In this document: piece after piece, positions 1 through 9,982 of the stretch
Layout of the letters: each line of letters begins with the position of its first letter
How positions within the stretch are numbered: position 1 is the stretch's first letter
Source: Metamycoplasma hyosynoviae
GTDB lineage: Bacteria; Bacillota_I; Bacilli_A; Mycoplasmatales; Metamycoplasmataceae
Length of the DNA: 64,000 nucleotides
Reading direction: 5' to 3'
Assembly (NCBI RefSeq): GCF_004365165.1
Contig: NZ_SOCH01000005.1
Location: 1 to 64,000 of the forward strand
The notes under the pieces: model-generated
Databases searched by the model: none
Told to the model about the DNA's origin: nothing
The model's input: only the letters and a program-made list of their open reading frames with translations
Position numbers and translations under genes: made by a program

Positions 1-3000
1 AACTGGTTCTACTTCATTTTCAGAAACTAATTGTTCAGTTTCAAGATCTTGAATTTCTTGTGGTTCATCAAATTTGAATTCTCCTTCTAAAGATTCGCCA
101 GTAAATTCATCAAGTAGTTCAAACTCTTCGTTAGAAACTTGTGTTTCTTCTGAAACTTCTTCTGATTCAACTTGAGTTTCAGTTTCGGTTAATTCCTCAA
201 TTTGTTCTTCTGATTCTAAATTTTCGCTTTCAGGTTGAAGGTTTTCTAAATCTTCAAGAGTTGAAAGATCAATATCTGAATCAAATTGGTTTTCAGTTTC
301 TTGGTTAATTTCACTTACTTCTTCAATTTGTTTTTGTTCAGAAGTTTGGATTTGTTCTATAGATTCTTGAGCTTCTTCTACTTGTTCGGTTAATTGTTCT
401 TCTTGAAGTTCAATTGATTCTTCTGGGAATTCTTCAGAAGCAGGTTCTTCAATAACTTGTTGTTGTTCTTGAGATTTTTCAAGTTGTTCTTGAAGTTGTT
501 TAATTTTTTCTTCAAGTTCATTTATCTTGTCTGCATTTTGAGAATCATCGGTTATATATTCACCAACAGTTTCAGATTCAATATTAATCATTGTTTGCTC
601 TGTAGGTTCAATATATTCTTCTCTTTGGTCTTCACCAAAATTAACATGTTCATGCTCATTTTTTTCTTCAAATGCTGCAATTTCAACAACATTTTCTTCT
701 TGAACAGGTTTAGCTTCTTGAATTTCTACATCAGGGAACTCTTCTTTTTGTTCTAGACCAAATATATCATCATAAGATCCATATTCAGCAGCTACTAATA
801 CATCTAGATCTGTTTGACCCATCATATCATTATCTACATCAAATGAACTATAATCACATTCAGTTCCGACATCATCTAAATTTCCACCATCAAGTTGAGA
901 ATCTATTAATTCAAGAGGTGTGTCATATGCTGGTGTTAATTCAGTTGTATATTCAAAGGGAATATTGTTAATAACTTCTCTTTTTACACCCAAATCAAAA
1001 TCACCATTTTCAACAAATACATCTTCATAAATTTCATCAACAGGATCTTCTATAGGATAACCAAGCGATAATATTTCAGTATCAATGTCATCTTTATATT
1101 TTAAGTTTGCTATAGCAGCATAAGGATCATCAGTTGGTAATTCTAATTCACCAGTAACGGTAGGATCATCAAATGAAGTAATATCATCAAATTGTAGATT
1201 GGTATCTAAATCAAATTCACTTGTTAGTGCATCGTCAGGATCTAAGAAAATATTGTCCTGCTCAAACCCATCATTAAAATTGTTGTCGTCTTCTAATAGG
1301 AATTTCAAGGGACTTTCCTCTGCTTTCTTCACTTCAATTATTTCTGCATTAATGCAGTCTTCTTTCTTATCTAATTTTTCAAATTCTTGACTTAATTGGT
1401 TATTATCAAAAGGATTTGGAATTTGTGGTTCTGATTCGCCAAAATCATAATCATCAACACCCATACCAAAACCATCTAGATCTAGGCTTGGTTCTTCAAT
1501 TAATAGATTATCGGGTTCATCAAAAATAATTTCGTCTTGTATATCTGAAGTTTCTTGTGCTTTTTGAATATCAATATCATCAATAGTTATTTCTTTTGTA
1601 TATTTCATCCTCTTAGCATCGCTAATAATGTTTTGACTTAGAATAGCATCTTGTTCGTTTTGTGCAATCAAAGAAACCGCTCTATTTACAAGTTCGTCAG
1701 CAACTTGGTTTCTTACCGGATTTCCTAAGTCATTATTTTTTTGCTTTGAAAATACAATATAGTTGTTTTCAACAACATATTCATAAGCAAACATTTCTTT
1801 AATAACATTTCCTTTACCAAGAACACATACACGTCCGTAGTAAATGTAAGCTCATGAAATAATGGTGAATGTTATTGCTCATATTGAACCAATTAACAAC
1901 ATTACTCATGCTTGTTTGAATTTAGCAAAATTCTTAATTGCATTCATTGCAATATCAATAACACCACCATTACCCAACAATGATGTTTCTATAGTAGTAC
2001 CTAATTTTGAAGTAATTATAGCAATTACTCAAGCGGCAGTAGAAGGTGCTATTGCTCCCACCATTAAAAATACAAATGGTGAAATAAAGAAGATAGAAAG
2101 TAGTAATGCATCATATTTACCTAATAAAGTTGATAACAAAATCAAAGTTATATAGAAAGAAAACGCAAATCTTCTATTTCCTTTTTTTGCCGAAAAAATC
2201 AACATTATAGCCATAGCGGGTAAAATGAATAATGCTAACAATACCCTATCATATTCTGTAACAGCTCCACCATATAATGAAGATGTATATTTTGTTAGAC
2301 TTAATGGGAACATCGATCCATTAATTAATGCGGTTAGAAAATTATTTAAATTGATATTTTTATTTAAATTAATTATTGAATCTTTACTTGCATACAATCC
2401 TTGACCTAATAAGAAAATTATATGTAGATGTAGAAATCCTATAACTATTGAAAACACTAATGCAATCAATATTCCTAAGAAAGTAGCATTTGTTAGTGTT
2501 GAGGTTTTCTTTGTTATTTTAGATAATGCTAGAGCATTTAAATAACCAACCAAAAAACCTACAAACATATTTGAGTTTAAAAATATAAGTGGATTTGTAG
2601 TTAATCCCGAAATTTTAACTATCAATCCTTTTTCTGCAGCATCAACAGGAATTGTTCTATTTTGTAAAAATAAAGATAAATGATAATTATTCCCTGTTTG
2701 TGCTATTAAAACACTTTGAACCGCTAAAAAAGCTATTCATCCAATAAATGCAGTTAACGCACCTACTGTCCTATTCGGACTAAATGTTGCTGCGACGGAT
2801 ATAGAAGCTATCATCGGAACAAAGTTCATTAACTTTTCAAAAACTTCTTTAGCAATCAAAATATTTTTAGCTAAAGCATTGTTTTGCAGGTTTTTTACTA
2901 CTATGTAGTTTGTGTATACGCTTTCTAAAACCCCTGAAATAATAGAAAGAAAGGCAAGTATAGCAATAGGAATAACCATTGCTCTAAAAATGTCCCCAAC

Positions 3001-3078
3001 CTTTCTTCTAAATCAAGGAATTTTATTCATTCGGTTTTCATATTTCTGTCTTCGACTTAACTCAACTGTTTCAGACAT
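1..3078 (-). CDS. PTS EIIC-like membrane protein with long acidic C-terminal tail (partial)
   Basis: The gene enters from the left edge, so its C-terminus is missing; 1026 codons are visible. The start ATG at 3078 has a good AGGAG ribosome-binding site. Residues about 30-415 form a multi-spanning membrane domain that follows the glucose-family EIIC layout: a VPMIA..SVAATFSPNRTVGALTAF stretch, and later FILPAMAIM followed by KKGNRR, matching the FGLPAAA..KPENRK region of EIIC. The two signature sites are not kept. Where EIIC has GLHH this protein reads SLTK (residues 260-263), and where it has GITEP it reads GKYDA (320-324). After about residue 425 comes a tail of at least 600 residues, rich in Glu, Asp, Gln, Ser and Thr and low in complexity, with no recognisable EIIB or EIIA domain in the visible part. 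The membrane fold and family are fairly sure. Active sugar transport is doubtful. A domain beyond the edge could change the picture. Confidence 0.65.
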
Positions 3079-3444
3079 TATTTCTCCTTGTTTTGTTTTG
3101 TGAATTTTTTTGTATTTTTGCTATTTTTATGATTTTTTTACTCAAAAAAACAATAAAAAACTTCAGATTTAACAAAAATATAAAAAATTATATACTAATT
3201 TTCCAAAATTTTGCTTTATTTAAGAAGAAATTAGCTCCCATATCAATAATTTAATAGCAGAAAGAAATTAGTAAGTTATTGACAATTATTTTTCACAAAA
3301 TTTCCCTTTCTAGAAGGTCAATTTTACGATATAGACAAAATAAACGAACTTTATATTTATTTATATGTAAAAACAAACTAAAATAAATTTTTATGTTTTT
3401 TGTTATTTGATCATTTAAAGTAAATATTAATTATAATAATTAAT
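3079..3444. other. 366-bp intergenic region between divergent genes
   Basis: This AT-rich region separates the leftward EIIC-like gene from the rightward mnmE. It holds the ribosome-binding site of the leftward gene (complement of 3083-3088), poly-A/T runs, and the mnmE promoter at its right end. I see no open frame with a ribosome-binding site, no tRNA and no strong hairpin in it. Confidence 0.6.
3432..3437 (+). promoter_or_regulatory. -10 box of mnmE, leaderless-type start
   Basis: A perfect TATAAT ends 7 nt before the mnmE ATG at 3445. Transcription would start at or next to the A of the start codon. No Shine-Dalgarno sequence precedes the ATG. This fits a leaderless mRNA; the start site itself is inferred. 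Confidence 0.6.
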
Positions 3445-4803
3445 ATGAAACAAAACAAATATTTAGACACTATCACAGCTATAGCATCAGGAAATATAAA
3501 CCAAGCAATATCAATAATCCGTATATGTGGTAGTAATTCACTTGAAATAATAAAGAAAATATTTAATGGTAAAACAGGAAACAACAAAACTATAACTTAT
3601 GGAAAAATAGTTAATCCTAAAACTAATGAAACAATAGATGAAGTATTGGTGAATTGATTCATAGGAACGGATAATTTTGTTGGTGAAGATACAATAGAAA
3701 TTAATGCTCACGGGGGTATTTTAGTTACTAATAAGATTCTTAACCTCATATTAGAAAATGGCGCTAGAATGGCTGAAAATGGTGAATTTAGCCGTAGAGC
3801 GTTACTTAATGGAAAAATATCTCTTGATAAAGCAGAAGCTATCAATAACTTAATACATGCAAAAACAAACTATCAAACTCAGATTGCTATTTCAGAATTC
3901 AATAACAATGAAACATACAAATATATAGAGGTTTTGGAAAAAGAACTTCTTGATATTATTTCAAAATGTGAGATAAATATTGACTATTCAGAATACAACG
4001 ATATTGAGGTAATTGATAGAAATAAGATAAAAGAATTTGTTTTTGATTATGCCCAAAAAATAAAAGTTTTGATGGATAAAAGTATAGATATAAATAAAGT
4101 TTATACAGGAATTAATATAGTCATTATTGGTCGCCCCAATGTTGGTAAGTCTTCTTTGTTTAACTTACTTATAGAAGAAGATAAAGCTATTGTAACTGAT
4201 ATAGAAGGCACTACAAGAGATGCTATTGATGGTGAGTTTGTTTTAAGTGGTTTTTTGTTTAGAGTAATTGATACTGCTGGAATAAGAGAAACTACCGATG
4301 TGGTTGAAAGTATTGGTATTAAGAAATCTTTTGAAAAATTGGAAAAAGCAGATATTGTAATTCATTTGTTCGATGATAAAACAGCTGAGTTTATTAAAAA
4401 AGATAAAGCAAAGATAGAAAAATTATGCAAAGGTAAGCAATATATTTCTGTATTAAATAAGATTGATAAATTTTCAAAAAAAGACTTATATAAAGATAAT
4501 ATTTGAATTTCTGTAAAAAACAAAAATATATATGAATTAAAAAATGCTTTGCTAAAAAACATTAATAATATAAATTTTGAAAGTAACCAATACTTTTTAA
4601 ATAGTAGAAAATTAGGTCAATTAATAATATGTTATAATAGTTTAATCAATGCTCTCGAAGGAATTAAAAATAACTTAGATATTGATGTCTTAATATTAGA
4701 TTTAAGAGAAGCTTGATATAAGTTAAGAGAAATATTGAATAAAGATTTTTCTAATGAAGCTTTATTAGATAACATATTTAAAAAATTCTGTTTAGGTAAA
4801 TAG
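3445..4803 (+). CDS. mnmE: tRNA uridine-5-carboxymethylaminomethyl modification GTPase MnmE
   Basis: 452 residues, full length for the family. MnmE works with MnmG on the wobble uridine (U34) of tRNAs reading two-codon-box codons. An N-terminal tetrahydrofolate-binding domain starts [10 protein letters not shown] helical domain contains the embedded G domain: G1 [10 protein letters not shown]2 GTTRD, G3 DTAG and G4 NKID. The protein ends in FCLGK, the conserved C-x-G-K terminus whose cysteine is functionally important. TGA is read as Trp at several places (for example 3655 and 4504). The start ATG has no Shine-Dalgarno but a TATAAT just upstream. The stop is 1 nt before the next ATG, so mnmE and the methyltransferase gene are likely co-transcribed. 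Confidence 0.95.
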
Positions 4804-4804
4804 T

Positions 4805-6169
4805 ATGAAAATAATAGAAGTTGACAAAATAATAACTAATGTTGAAGCTACTGAGTTTAGCTACGAAGGTTATGGGGTTGCTAGGATAGAAAAATTTCCT
4901 ATTTTAATTGATGGGTTATTAAAAGGTGAAATTGCTGATATAAAAATAACTTCTGTTTTTTCAAAATATGCCTTTGCAAAAGTTATTTTTCAACACAAGA
5001 AAGTTCCGGAAAGAATTGAAGTTAAGAATAATAATCTAAATGAATCAGGCAACGCACCACTTTTAGTAATGAAGTATGATTCACAATTAGAATTTAAAAC
5101 ATCTATTATTAAAAGTTTATTTAAAAGAGAATTAAATTATACATACGATGGTGTTTGCTTGGAATCCCCAAACGAACTACACTATAGAAACAAAGCTACT
5201 GTTCATGTTATTAAAAACGAAAGTAGAAAAACACTTTTTGATATTGGATACTTTGAAAGAAATTCACATAAAGTAGTAGAACAAACGGCTTTTGATTTGG
5301 TTGACAAAGAACTTGAAAAATTGATGTTAAAAGTTATCTCGATTATCAAAGACAATGTTTTGTTATTAAAAGAGTTTCTTACAAATATATTTTCTATAAC
5401 TTTTAAGTATAGTAAAAAATCTAAAGAGTATTTAATTATTTTTAATGGTATAAAATTTATTGAGTTTCCTCTTAATTTATTCTCTAAATTAAAAAATGAC
5501 TTTGAGATAAATGTAATTTACAATTTATTTAATAAAAAAGAAACAAAAATTATTGAAACAAAAATCCTTCAAGGTAAGCAAGCGATTATATATGGTTTAT
5601 CTAAACAAAAATATTTAGTTGATGCAAATTCGTTTTTTCAAATAAATGAAAAACAAATAGAAAGAATTTATACAACCATTCAAAAACAATTAAATTTATT
5701 AGGAAATGAATTGATAGTTGATGCTTATGCTGGTGTTGGATCTATTGGTATTTCACTTGCTAAGAAAGCGAAGAAAATAGTTTCTGTTGAATCAAACAAA
5801 AGTGCATCATTTTGTGCAATTGAAAATGCTAAGTTAAATTACTTAAATAATGTTGAATGTGTCGAAATGGATACTGAATGATTTTTCGAAGATCCAAGAA
5901 CTAAGTTAGCACCAATTGATATTATTATTTTTGATCCACCAAGATCGGGATTGAGTAATTTTGTTATAAAAAATACCATAGAACATAAGATAAGAAAAAT
6001 TGTTTATTTAAGTTGTAATCCAAGAACTATGGTTAGAGACATTAAAGAATTTAATAACAAAGGATATCAAATTGATTTCTTGCAAGCATACGATATGTTT
6101 CCACAAACACCACATATCGAAACGCTTTGCATATTATCGAAAAACGACTTCAATAAAGCTAAAAATTAA
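4805..6169 (+). CDS. TrmA/RlmD-family RNA uracil-C5 methyltransferase
   Basis: 454 residues. SAM-dependent enzymes of this family form m5U in tRNA (TrmA) or 23S rRNA (RlmC, RlmD, RlmCD). A TRAM-like N-terminal beta domain (about 1-65) is followed by the catalytic domain with DAYAGVGSIGISLA (SAM-binding), FDPPRSGL and LSCNPRTMVRD, which carries the nucleophilic cysteine. The four cysteines that hold the [4Fe-4S] cluster in RlmD-type enzymes are absent: the CGGC region reads SGNAPL and the later cysteine position reads VEQTAFD. The substrate cannot be decided from sequence; 23S rRNA is my first guess. The gene begins 1 nt after the mnmE stop and precedes ftsY by 42 nt. Confidence 0.85.
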
Positions 6170-6211
6170 AAATATTTTTAGTTTTTTATTGAAAAAAATA
6201 AGGAGAAAAAT

Positions 6212-7282
6212 ATGGGGTTTTGAAGCAGGTTAAAAGAAAAATTATTTGGAACAGAAGAAGAAAGACAACAAAAAAAATTAGATAAGCAACGCAAAAAAGA
6301 AGAGAAAAAATTATTAAAACTAAATTTCAAAAAAGAAAAAAAAGAAAAAGTAGTTAGTAAATACGTTGAGGGTTTATCTAGATCAAACAAATCTTTTATC
6401 GAATCTATAAAAGCGATTCAAAATAAATACAATAAGATAGATGACGAGTTATTTGAAGAATTAGAAGACTTATTAGTTATGTCTGACATTTCTTATAATT
6501 TGGTTGAAATTATTATTGATGAATGTAAAAAAGAAGTTAAAAATGAAAATATTTCCGACCCTAAACTTATTAGTGAAATAATAGCTGATAAACTATTTGC
6601 TATTTATGCATCAAATTCTGTTATAGATTCTTCTTTGAATATATATGATGGGAGATTAAACATCATATTAGTAATAGGTGTTAATGGTAGTGGTAAAACT
6701 ACATCGATATCAAAAATTGCTCATAAATTAGTTTCTGAAAACAAAAAAGTATTAATTGCTGCAGCAGATACATTTAGAGCAGCTGCTGTTGAGCAACTTG
6801 AAATATGAAGTAAAAGAGTAAATGCTGACATTGTAAAACCACTACAGAATGAAATAGATCCTGCTGCTGTTGTTTATAGAGCTTTAGAAAAAGCAACTGA
6901 AGATAACTATGATGTATTAATAATTGATACTGCTGGTAGATTGCAAAATAAAGTTAATTTGATGCATGAACTTGCTAAAATTAATAAGATAATTAAAAAT
7001 AAAATCCCAGAAGCTCCGCATGAGACATTACTTGTTATGGATGCAAGTACTGGTCAAAACGGAATTAGTCAAGCTAAAGAATTCAAAGAATTTGTTGATC
7101 TAACTGGGATTATATTAACTAAAATGGATGGAACTTCTAAAGGTGGTGTTGCTTTGACCATCAAAGATCAATTAGGTTTAATTATTAAATTTATTGGTTT
7201 TGGTGAGAAGGTTGATGACCTTATGGAATTTGAATTAGATGCTTACATTTATGGATTGATGAAAGGATTTAATGAACAATAA
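6212..7282 (+). CDS. ftsY: Signal recognition particle receptor FtsY
   Basis: 356 residues. FtsY is the SRP receptor GTPase that docks Ffh-ribosome complexes at the membrane for insertion of membrane and secreted proteins. It has a short, strongly basic N-terminal part (Lys/Glu-rich to about residue 50), then the four-helix N domain, then the G domain with GVNGSGKTTSISKIA, AADTFRAAAVEQL, DTAGRLQ, MDAS.GQ and TKMDGTSKGG. The A domain is short and basic rather than long and acidic as in E. coli. The start ATG at 6212 follows an AGGAG site. It overlaps ylxM by 11 nt. Confidence 0.95.
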
Positions 7283-7514
7283 AAAAAATCAAGAAATAGA
7301 AGAATTTGTTCATTTGGTAGATTTATATTCCAAATATAAAGAATTCCTCCCCACATCCCAAAAGCAAGTTTTATATTTAAAATTATATGAAGATTTAAAT
7401 TTCACCGAAATATCAGAAGAACTTGCGATGTCTCGTGCTGGTGCGTTTGATGCTTATAAAAAAGGCATAAATAAACTAATTGAAATATCAAAAAAACTCT
7501 TAAATAAAGAGTAA
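7272..7514 (+). CDS. ylxM: YlxM-family SRP-associated helix-turn-helix protein
   Basis: 80 residues, UPF0122/YlxM family. The helix-turn-helix motif is FTEISEELAMSRAGAFDAYKKG (positions split by family-typical spacing), preceded by SQKQVLYLKLYEDL. YlxM is encoded next to ffh or ftsY in Gram-positives and mollicutes and is reported to modulate the SRP pathway. Here it overlaps the end of ftsY by 11 nt, which indicates translational coupling. A strong terminator follows, so it closes the mnmE-to-ylxM transcription unit. Confidence 0.85.
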   Translation: MNNKKNQEIEEFVHLVDLYSKYKEFLPTSQKQVLYLKLYEDLNFTEISEELAMSRAGAFDAYKKGINKLIEISKKLLNKE

Positions 7515-7524
7515 AAATGAATTT

Positions 7525-7581
7525 AAAAAAACAATAAGATTTTTTTCCAAAACTAAACAAAAATCTTATTGTTTTTTAAAT
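7525..7581 (+). terminator. Rho-independent terminator after ylxM
   Basis: A long inverted repeat: AAAAAACAATAAGATTTTT pairs with AAAAATCTTATTGTTTTTT around a 14-nt loop, with A- and T-runs on the outer ends. It lies 10 nt after the ylxM stop. The symmetric A/T flanks mean it could work in both directions. Confidence 0.85.
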
Positions 7582-7648
7582 TCTAAAATTATTGTAAAAT
7601 ATTAACAAATATTTATAAACATAAAAAAAAGAAGTGTTGGTGGCAACT

Positions 7649-8380
7649 ATGGAATATAAAAGAGTACTGATAAAACTATCAGGTGAAGGATTGGCCAATA
7701 AACAAAAAAAATTGGCAATTGATAATGAATTGGTACAAAAATTTGCCAGTCAATTAAAGAAAATAATAGATAAGGGAATTGAAATTGCAATCGTTATTGG
7801 TGGTGGAAACTTTTGAAGAGGTACTAGTGCTGAAAAAAATGGTATACCTCGTGTAAGAGCTGACTACATCGGAATGCTTGCAACCACAATGAATGCGCTT
7901 GCTCTACAATCTGGGTTTGAAAATAGCAAAATAAAATGTAGAGTTTTAAATAGTCTTTCAATGGATGGAAAAGTTTGTGAAGAATATATTAATGAAAAAG
8001 CCTTAAAATATTTAAGTAATGGTGAAATTGTAATATTTGCAGGCGGAACCGGAAGACCATTCTTTACAACTGATACAGCTGCAACATTATTTGCAAGCGA
8101 AATAAAAGCTAATGCAATTTTAATGGGTAAAAACAAAGTTGATGGCGTTTATGATTCTGATCCAAAAATTAATAAAGATGCAAGAAAATTTAATAAAATT
8201 ACATACGACGAAATTTTAAGAAGAAATTTAAAGATATTAGATCAAACAGCAGCATCGATGGCTAGAGATAATAATATCGATATAATTGTGTTTGATATAT
8301 CTTCAGAAGATTCGTTACTTAGAGTAATAGAAAACAAAATACCTTGTACAATCATCAGCAATGAAATAGAAAAAAAATAA
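7649..8380 (+). CDS. pyrH: UMP kinase
   Basis: 243 residues, the usual length. PyrH phosphorylates UMP to UDP and belongs to the amino-acid kinase fold, unlike eukaryotic UMP/CMP kinases. Motifs: LIKLSGEGL (P-loop-like phosphate site), IVIGGGNFWRG, RADYIGMLAT, GGTGRPFFTTDTAA, then DGVYDSDP and TAASMARDN. The ATG at 7649 is preferred because the family starts M-x-x-K-R-V-L-I-K-L-S-G. An upstream in-frame GTG at 7634 would add five residues. The ribosome-binding site is weak. It is followed by frr 24 nt later, the order found in most Firmicutes. Confidence 0.95.
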
Positions 8381-8404
8381 AAAAAAGAAGATTAAGGAAT
8401 TACT

Positions 8405-8956
8405 ATGGAACTACAAATTTATCTAGAAGAACTTAAAGAACTTGCTATGAAAATTATTGATAACTACCAAATGCAAATTACTAAAGTTGCTATTGGTAGA
8501 GCAAATCCTGCTTTAATTAGCAAAATTAAAGTTAATTACTATGATTCAATACTTGCGATTGATGAACTTTCATCAATTCAAGTTGCAAGTGCTCTACAAC
8601 TTATAGTAAAACCATTTGATTTGGGTTCAATTAAAATTATTGAAAAAGCAATTACCGAATACAACTTAGGGGTTTCTATTTCAAACGAGGGACATCAACT
8701 AAGAATTTCTTATCCACAACTTACAACAGAAAAAAGACATGAACTTGTTAAAAAATTAAATGTATATACCGAACAAGCTAAAGTTAACATTCGTCAAGCT
8801 AGACAAGAAATCAATAAAAAAATAAAAAGTAATGAAGAATTATCAGAAGATTTGAAAAAACATTTTCTAGATAGTATTCAAAAAGAAATAGAAAACTATA
8901 TAGTTAAAATTGAAAAAATAGCCAACGAAAAAGAAAGCGATTTATTAACAATATAA
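8405..8956 (+). CDS. frr: Ribosome recycling factor
   Basis: 183 residues, the normal length. RRF acts with EF-G to split post-termination ribosomes. It has the three-helix-bundle ends (VAIGRANPALISKIKVNYYDS and LTTEKRHELVKKL) with the small domain between them, and the family's conserved RANP and TTEKR blocks. The ATG follows an AAGGAAT site. It sits between pyrH and cdsA in the conserved translation/lipid cluster. Confidence 0.95.
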   Translation: MELQIYLEELKELAMKIIDNYQMQITKVAIGRANPALISKIKVNYYDSILAIDELSSIQVASALQLIVKPFDLGSIKIIEKAITEYNLGVSISNEGHQLRISYPQLTTEKRHELVKKLNVYTEQAKVNIRQARQEINKKIKSNEELSEDLKKHFLDSIQKEIENYIVKIEKIANEKESDLLTI

Positions 8957-9024
8957 ATTGCTTTTTTTTATTTTTAAAAAACAAAAAAAATTAATTTTTT
9001 ATATTACTATTAATTTATAGTAAT

Positions 9025-9969
9025 ATGCAAAATTTAAAGAAAAGATTAAAGTCAGTTGCTTTTATGCTGCTTGTAACAATACCAATTGTTCTTGTTACTT
9101 ATTTTTTAAATAATCAATATGGAAAAATAATTGGTGCGGTTTCTTATTTAATTCTTTCCCTTTATGCAGTGTATGAAACTATACAACATAACAAACAAAA
9201 TTTAATAACTAATTTTACAATCACCTCTTTAACGCTTGTTATTTGATTTCTGCCGCAAAGTATCTATCAAACAGATGAATTTATATTCTCAACAAAAAGA
9301 TACGTTATTAGCGAGATTATTGAAATTTCACGTACTGCTTTACTTTACAATCAAGATGTTTTATTTTCACTTCTGATTCCTATTTTGATAATTTCAGTAT
9401 TTGTGTTTTTATTGATGATTTCAGATTTTAGAAAATATGAAACTAAAAACAAGTTTTTACTAAATTATTTAATAACGATATTTTCAACTATTTTTATCCC
9501 GTTTTTCTTTAAATTACTTTATATTTTCAATGTTACTTTCATTTATGGATTTTTAACCTTTTTATTGATACCTATGTCGGTAGATACCACTGGTTATTTT
9601 GGTGGTATGCTACTTGGAAGAAAAATTATTAAAAGAAATTTTTGTAAAATAAGTCCTAAAAAAACGTGAGAAGGTGCAATAGTTTCTTATATATTTGGAG
9701 CGTTACTATCTTTATTTTTACTCTATTCAGGACAAATGTTTAATGTTTCTAAAATTCTATTCTTTACAAATTGAAAACAAATTTTAATTGCTGTTTTATT
9801 ACTTCCTATTATTTCAATAATAGGTGATTTGTTTTTCTCGTGAATAAAACGTAAATATGAAATTAAAGACTTTTCAAACTTAATGCCCGGTCATGGCGGT
9901 GTAATGGATAGGTTTGATTCTATATCATTTGTAAGTGTATCTATATTTATGATTTTATTCATAAAATAA
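9025..9969 (+). CDS. cdsA: Phosphatidate cytidylyltransferase
   Basis: 314 residues, a membrane enzyme that makes CDP-diacylglycerol from phosphatidic acid and CTP for phosphatidylglycerol and cardiolipin. There are about eight hydrophobic segments. The family signature near the C-terminus is present: [37 protein letters not shown], given here in pieces as [22 protein letters not shown] and VMDRFDS. The mid-protein motif DTTGYFGGMLLGR, then KISPKKTWEG, is also kept. No clear Shine-Dalgarno precedes the ATG; a TATAGT lies just upstream. Followed by polC 13 nt after the stop. Confidence 0.93.
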
Positions 9970-9982
9970 TGAAAGGTAAGTT

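Noticed and set aside
457-756. Open frame on the + strand of a Phe/Leu-rich protein
   Set aside because: It is the antisense shadow of the acidic Gln/Glu tail coded on the other strand (GAA/CAA codons give TTC/TTG), with no ribosome-binding site.
3301-3420. A tRNA or small RNA gene in the first intergenic region
   Set aside because: No cloverleaf, no GTTCGA-type arm and no terminator hairpin could be found there.
3655-4506. Apparent frame breaks in mnmE, polC, dnaB, the PDxFFG gene and others
   Set aside because: Every break is an in-frame TGA at a position where the protein family has or tolerates Trp. With UGA read as Trp the genes are intact, so they are not pseudogenes.
7634-7648. GTG at 7634 as the start of pyrH
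   Set aside because: It would add MLVAT before the family-typical MEYKRVLIKLSG start and places the start before the only weak ribosome-binding site.
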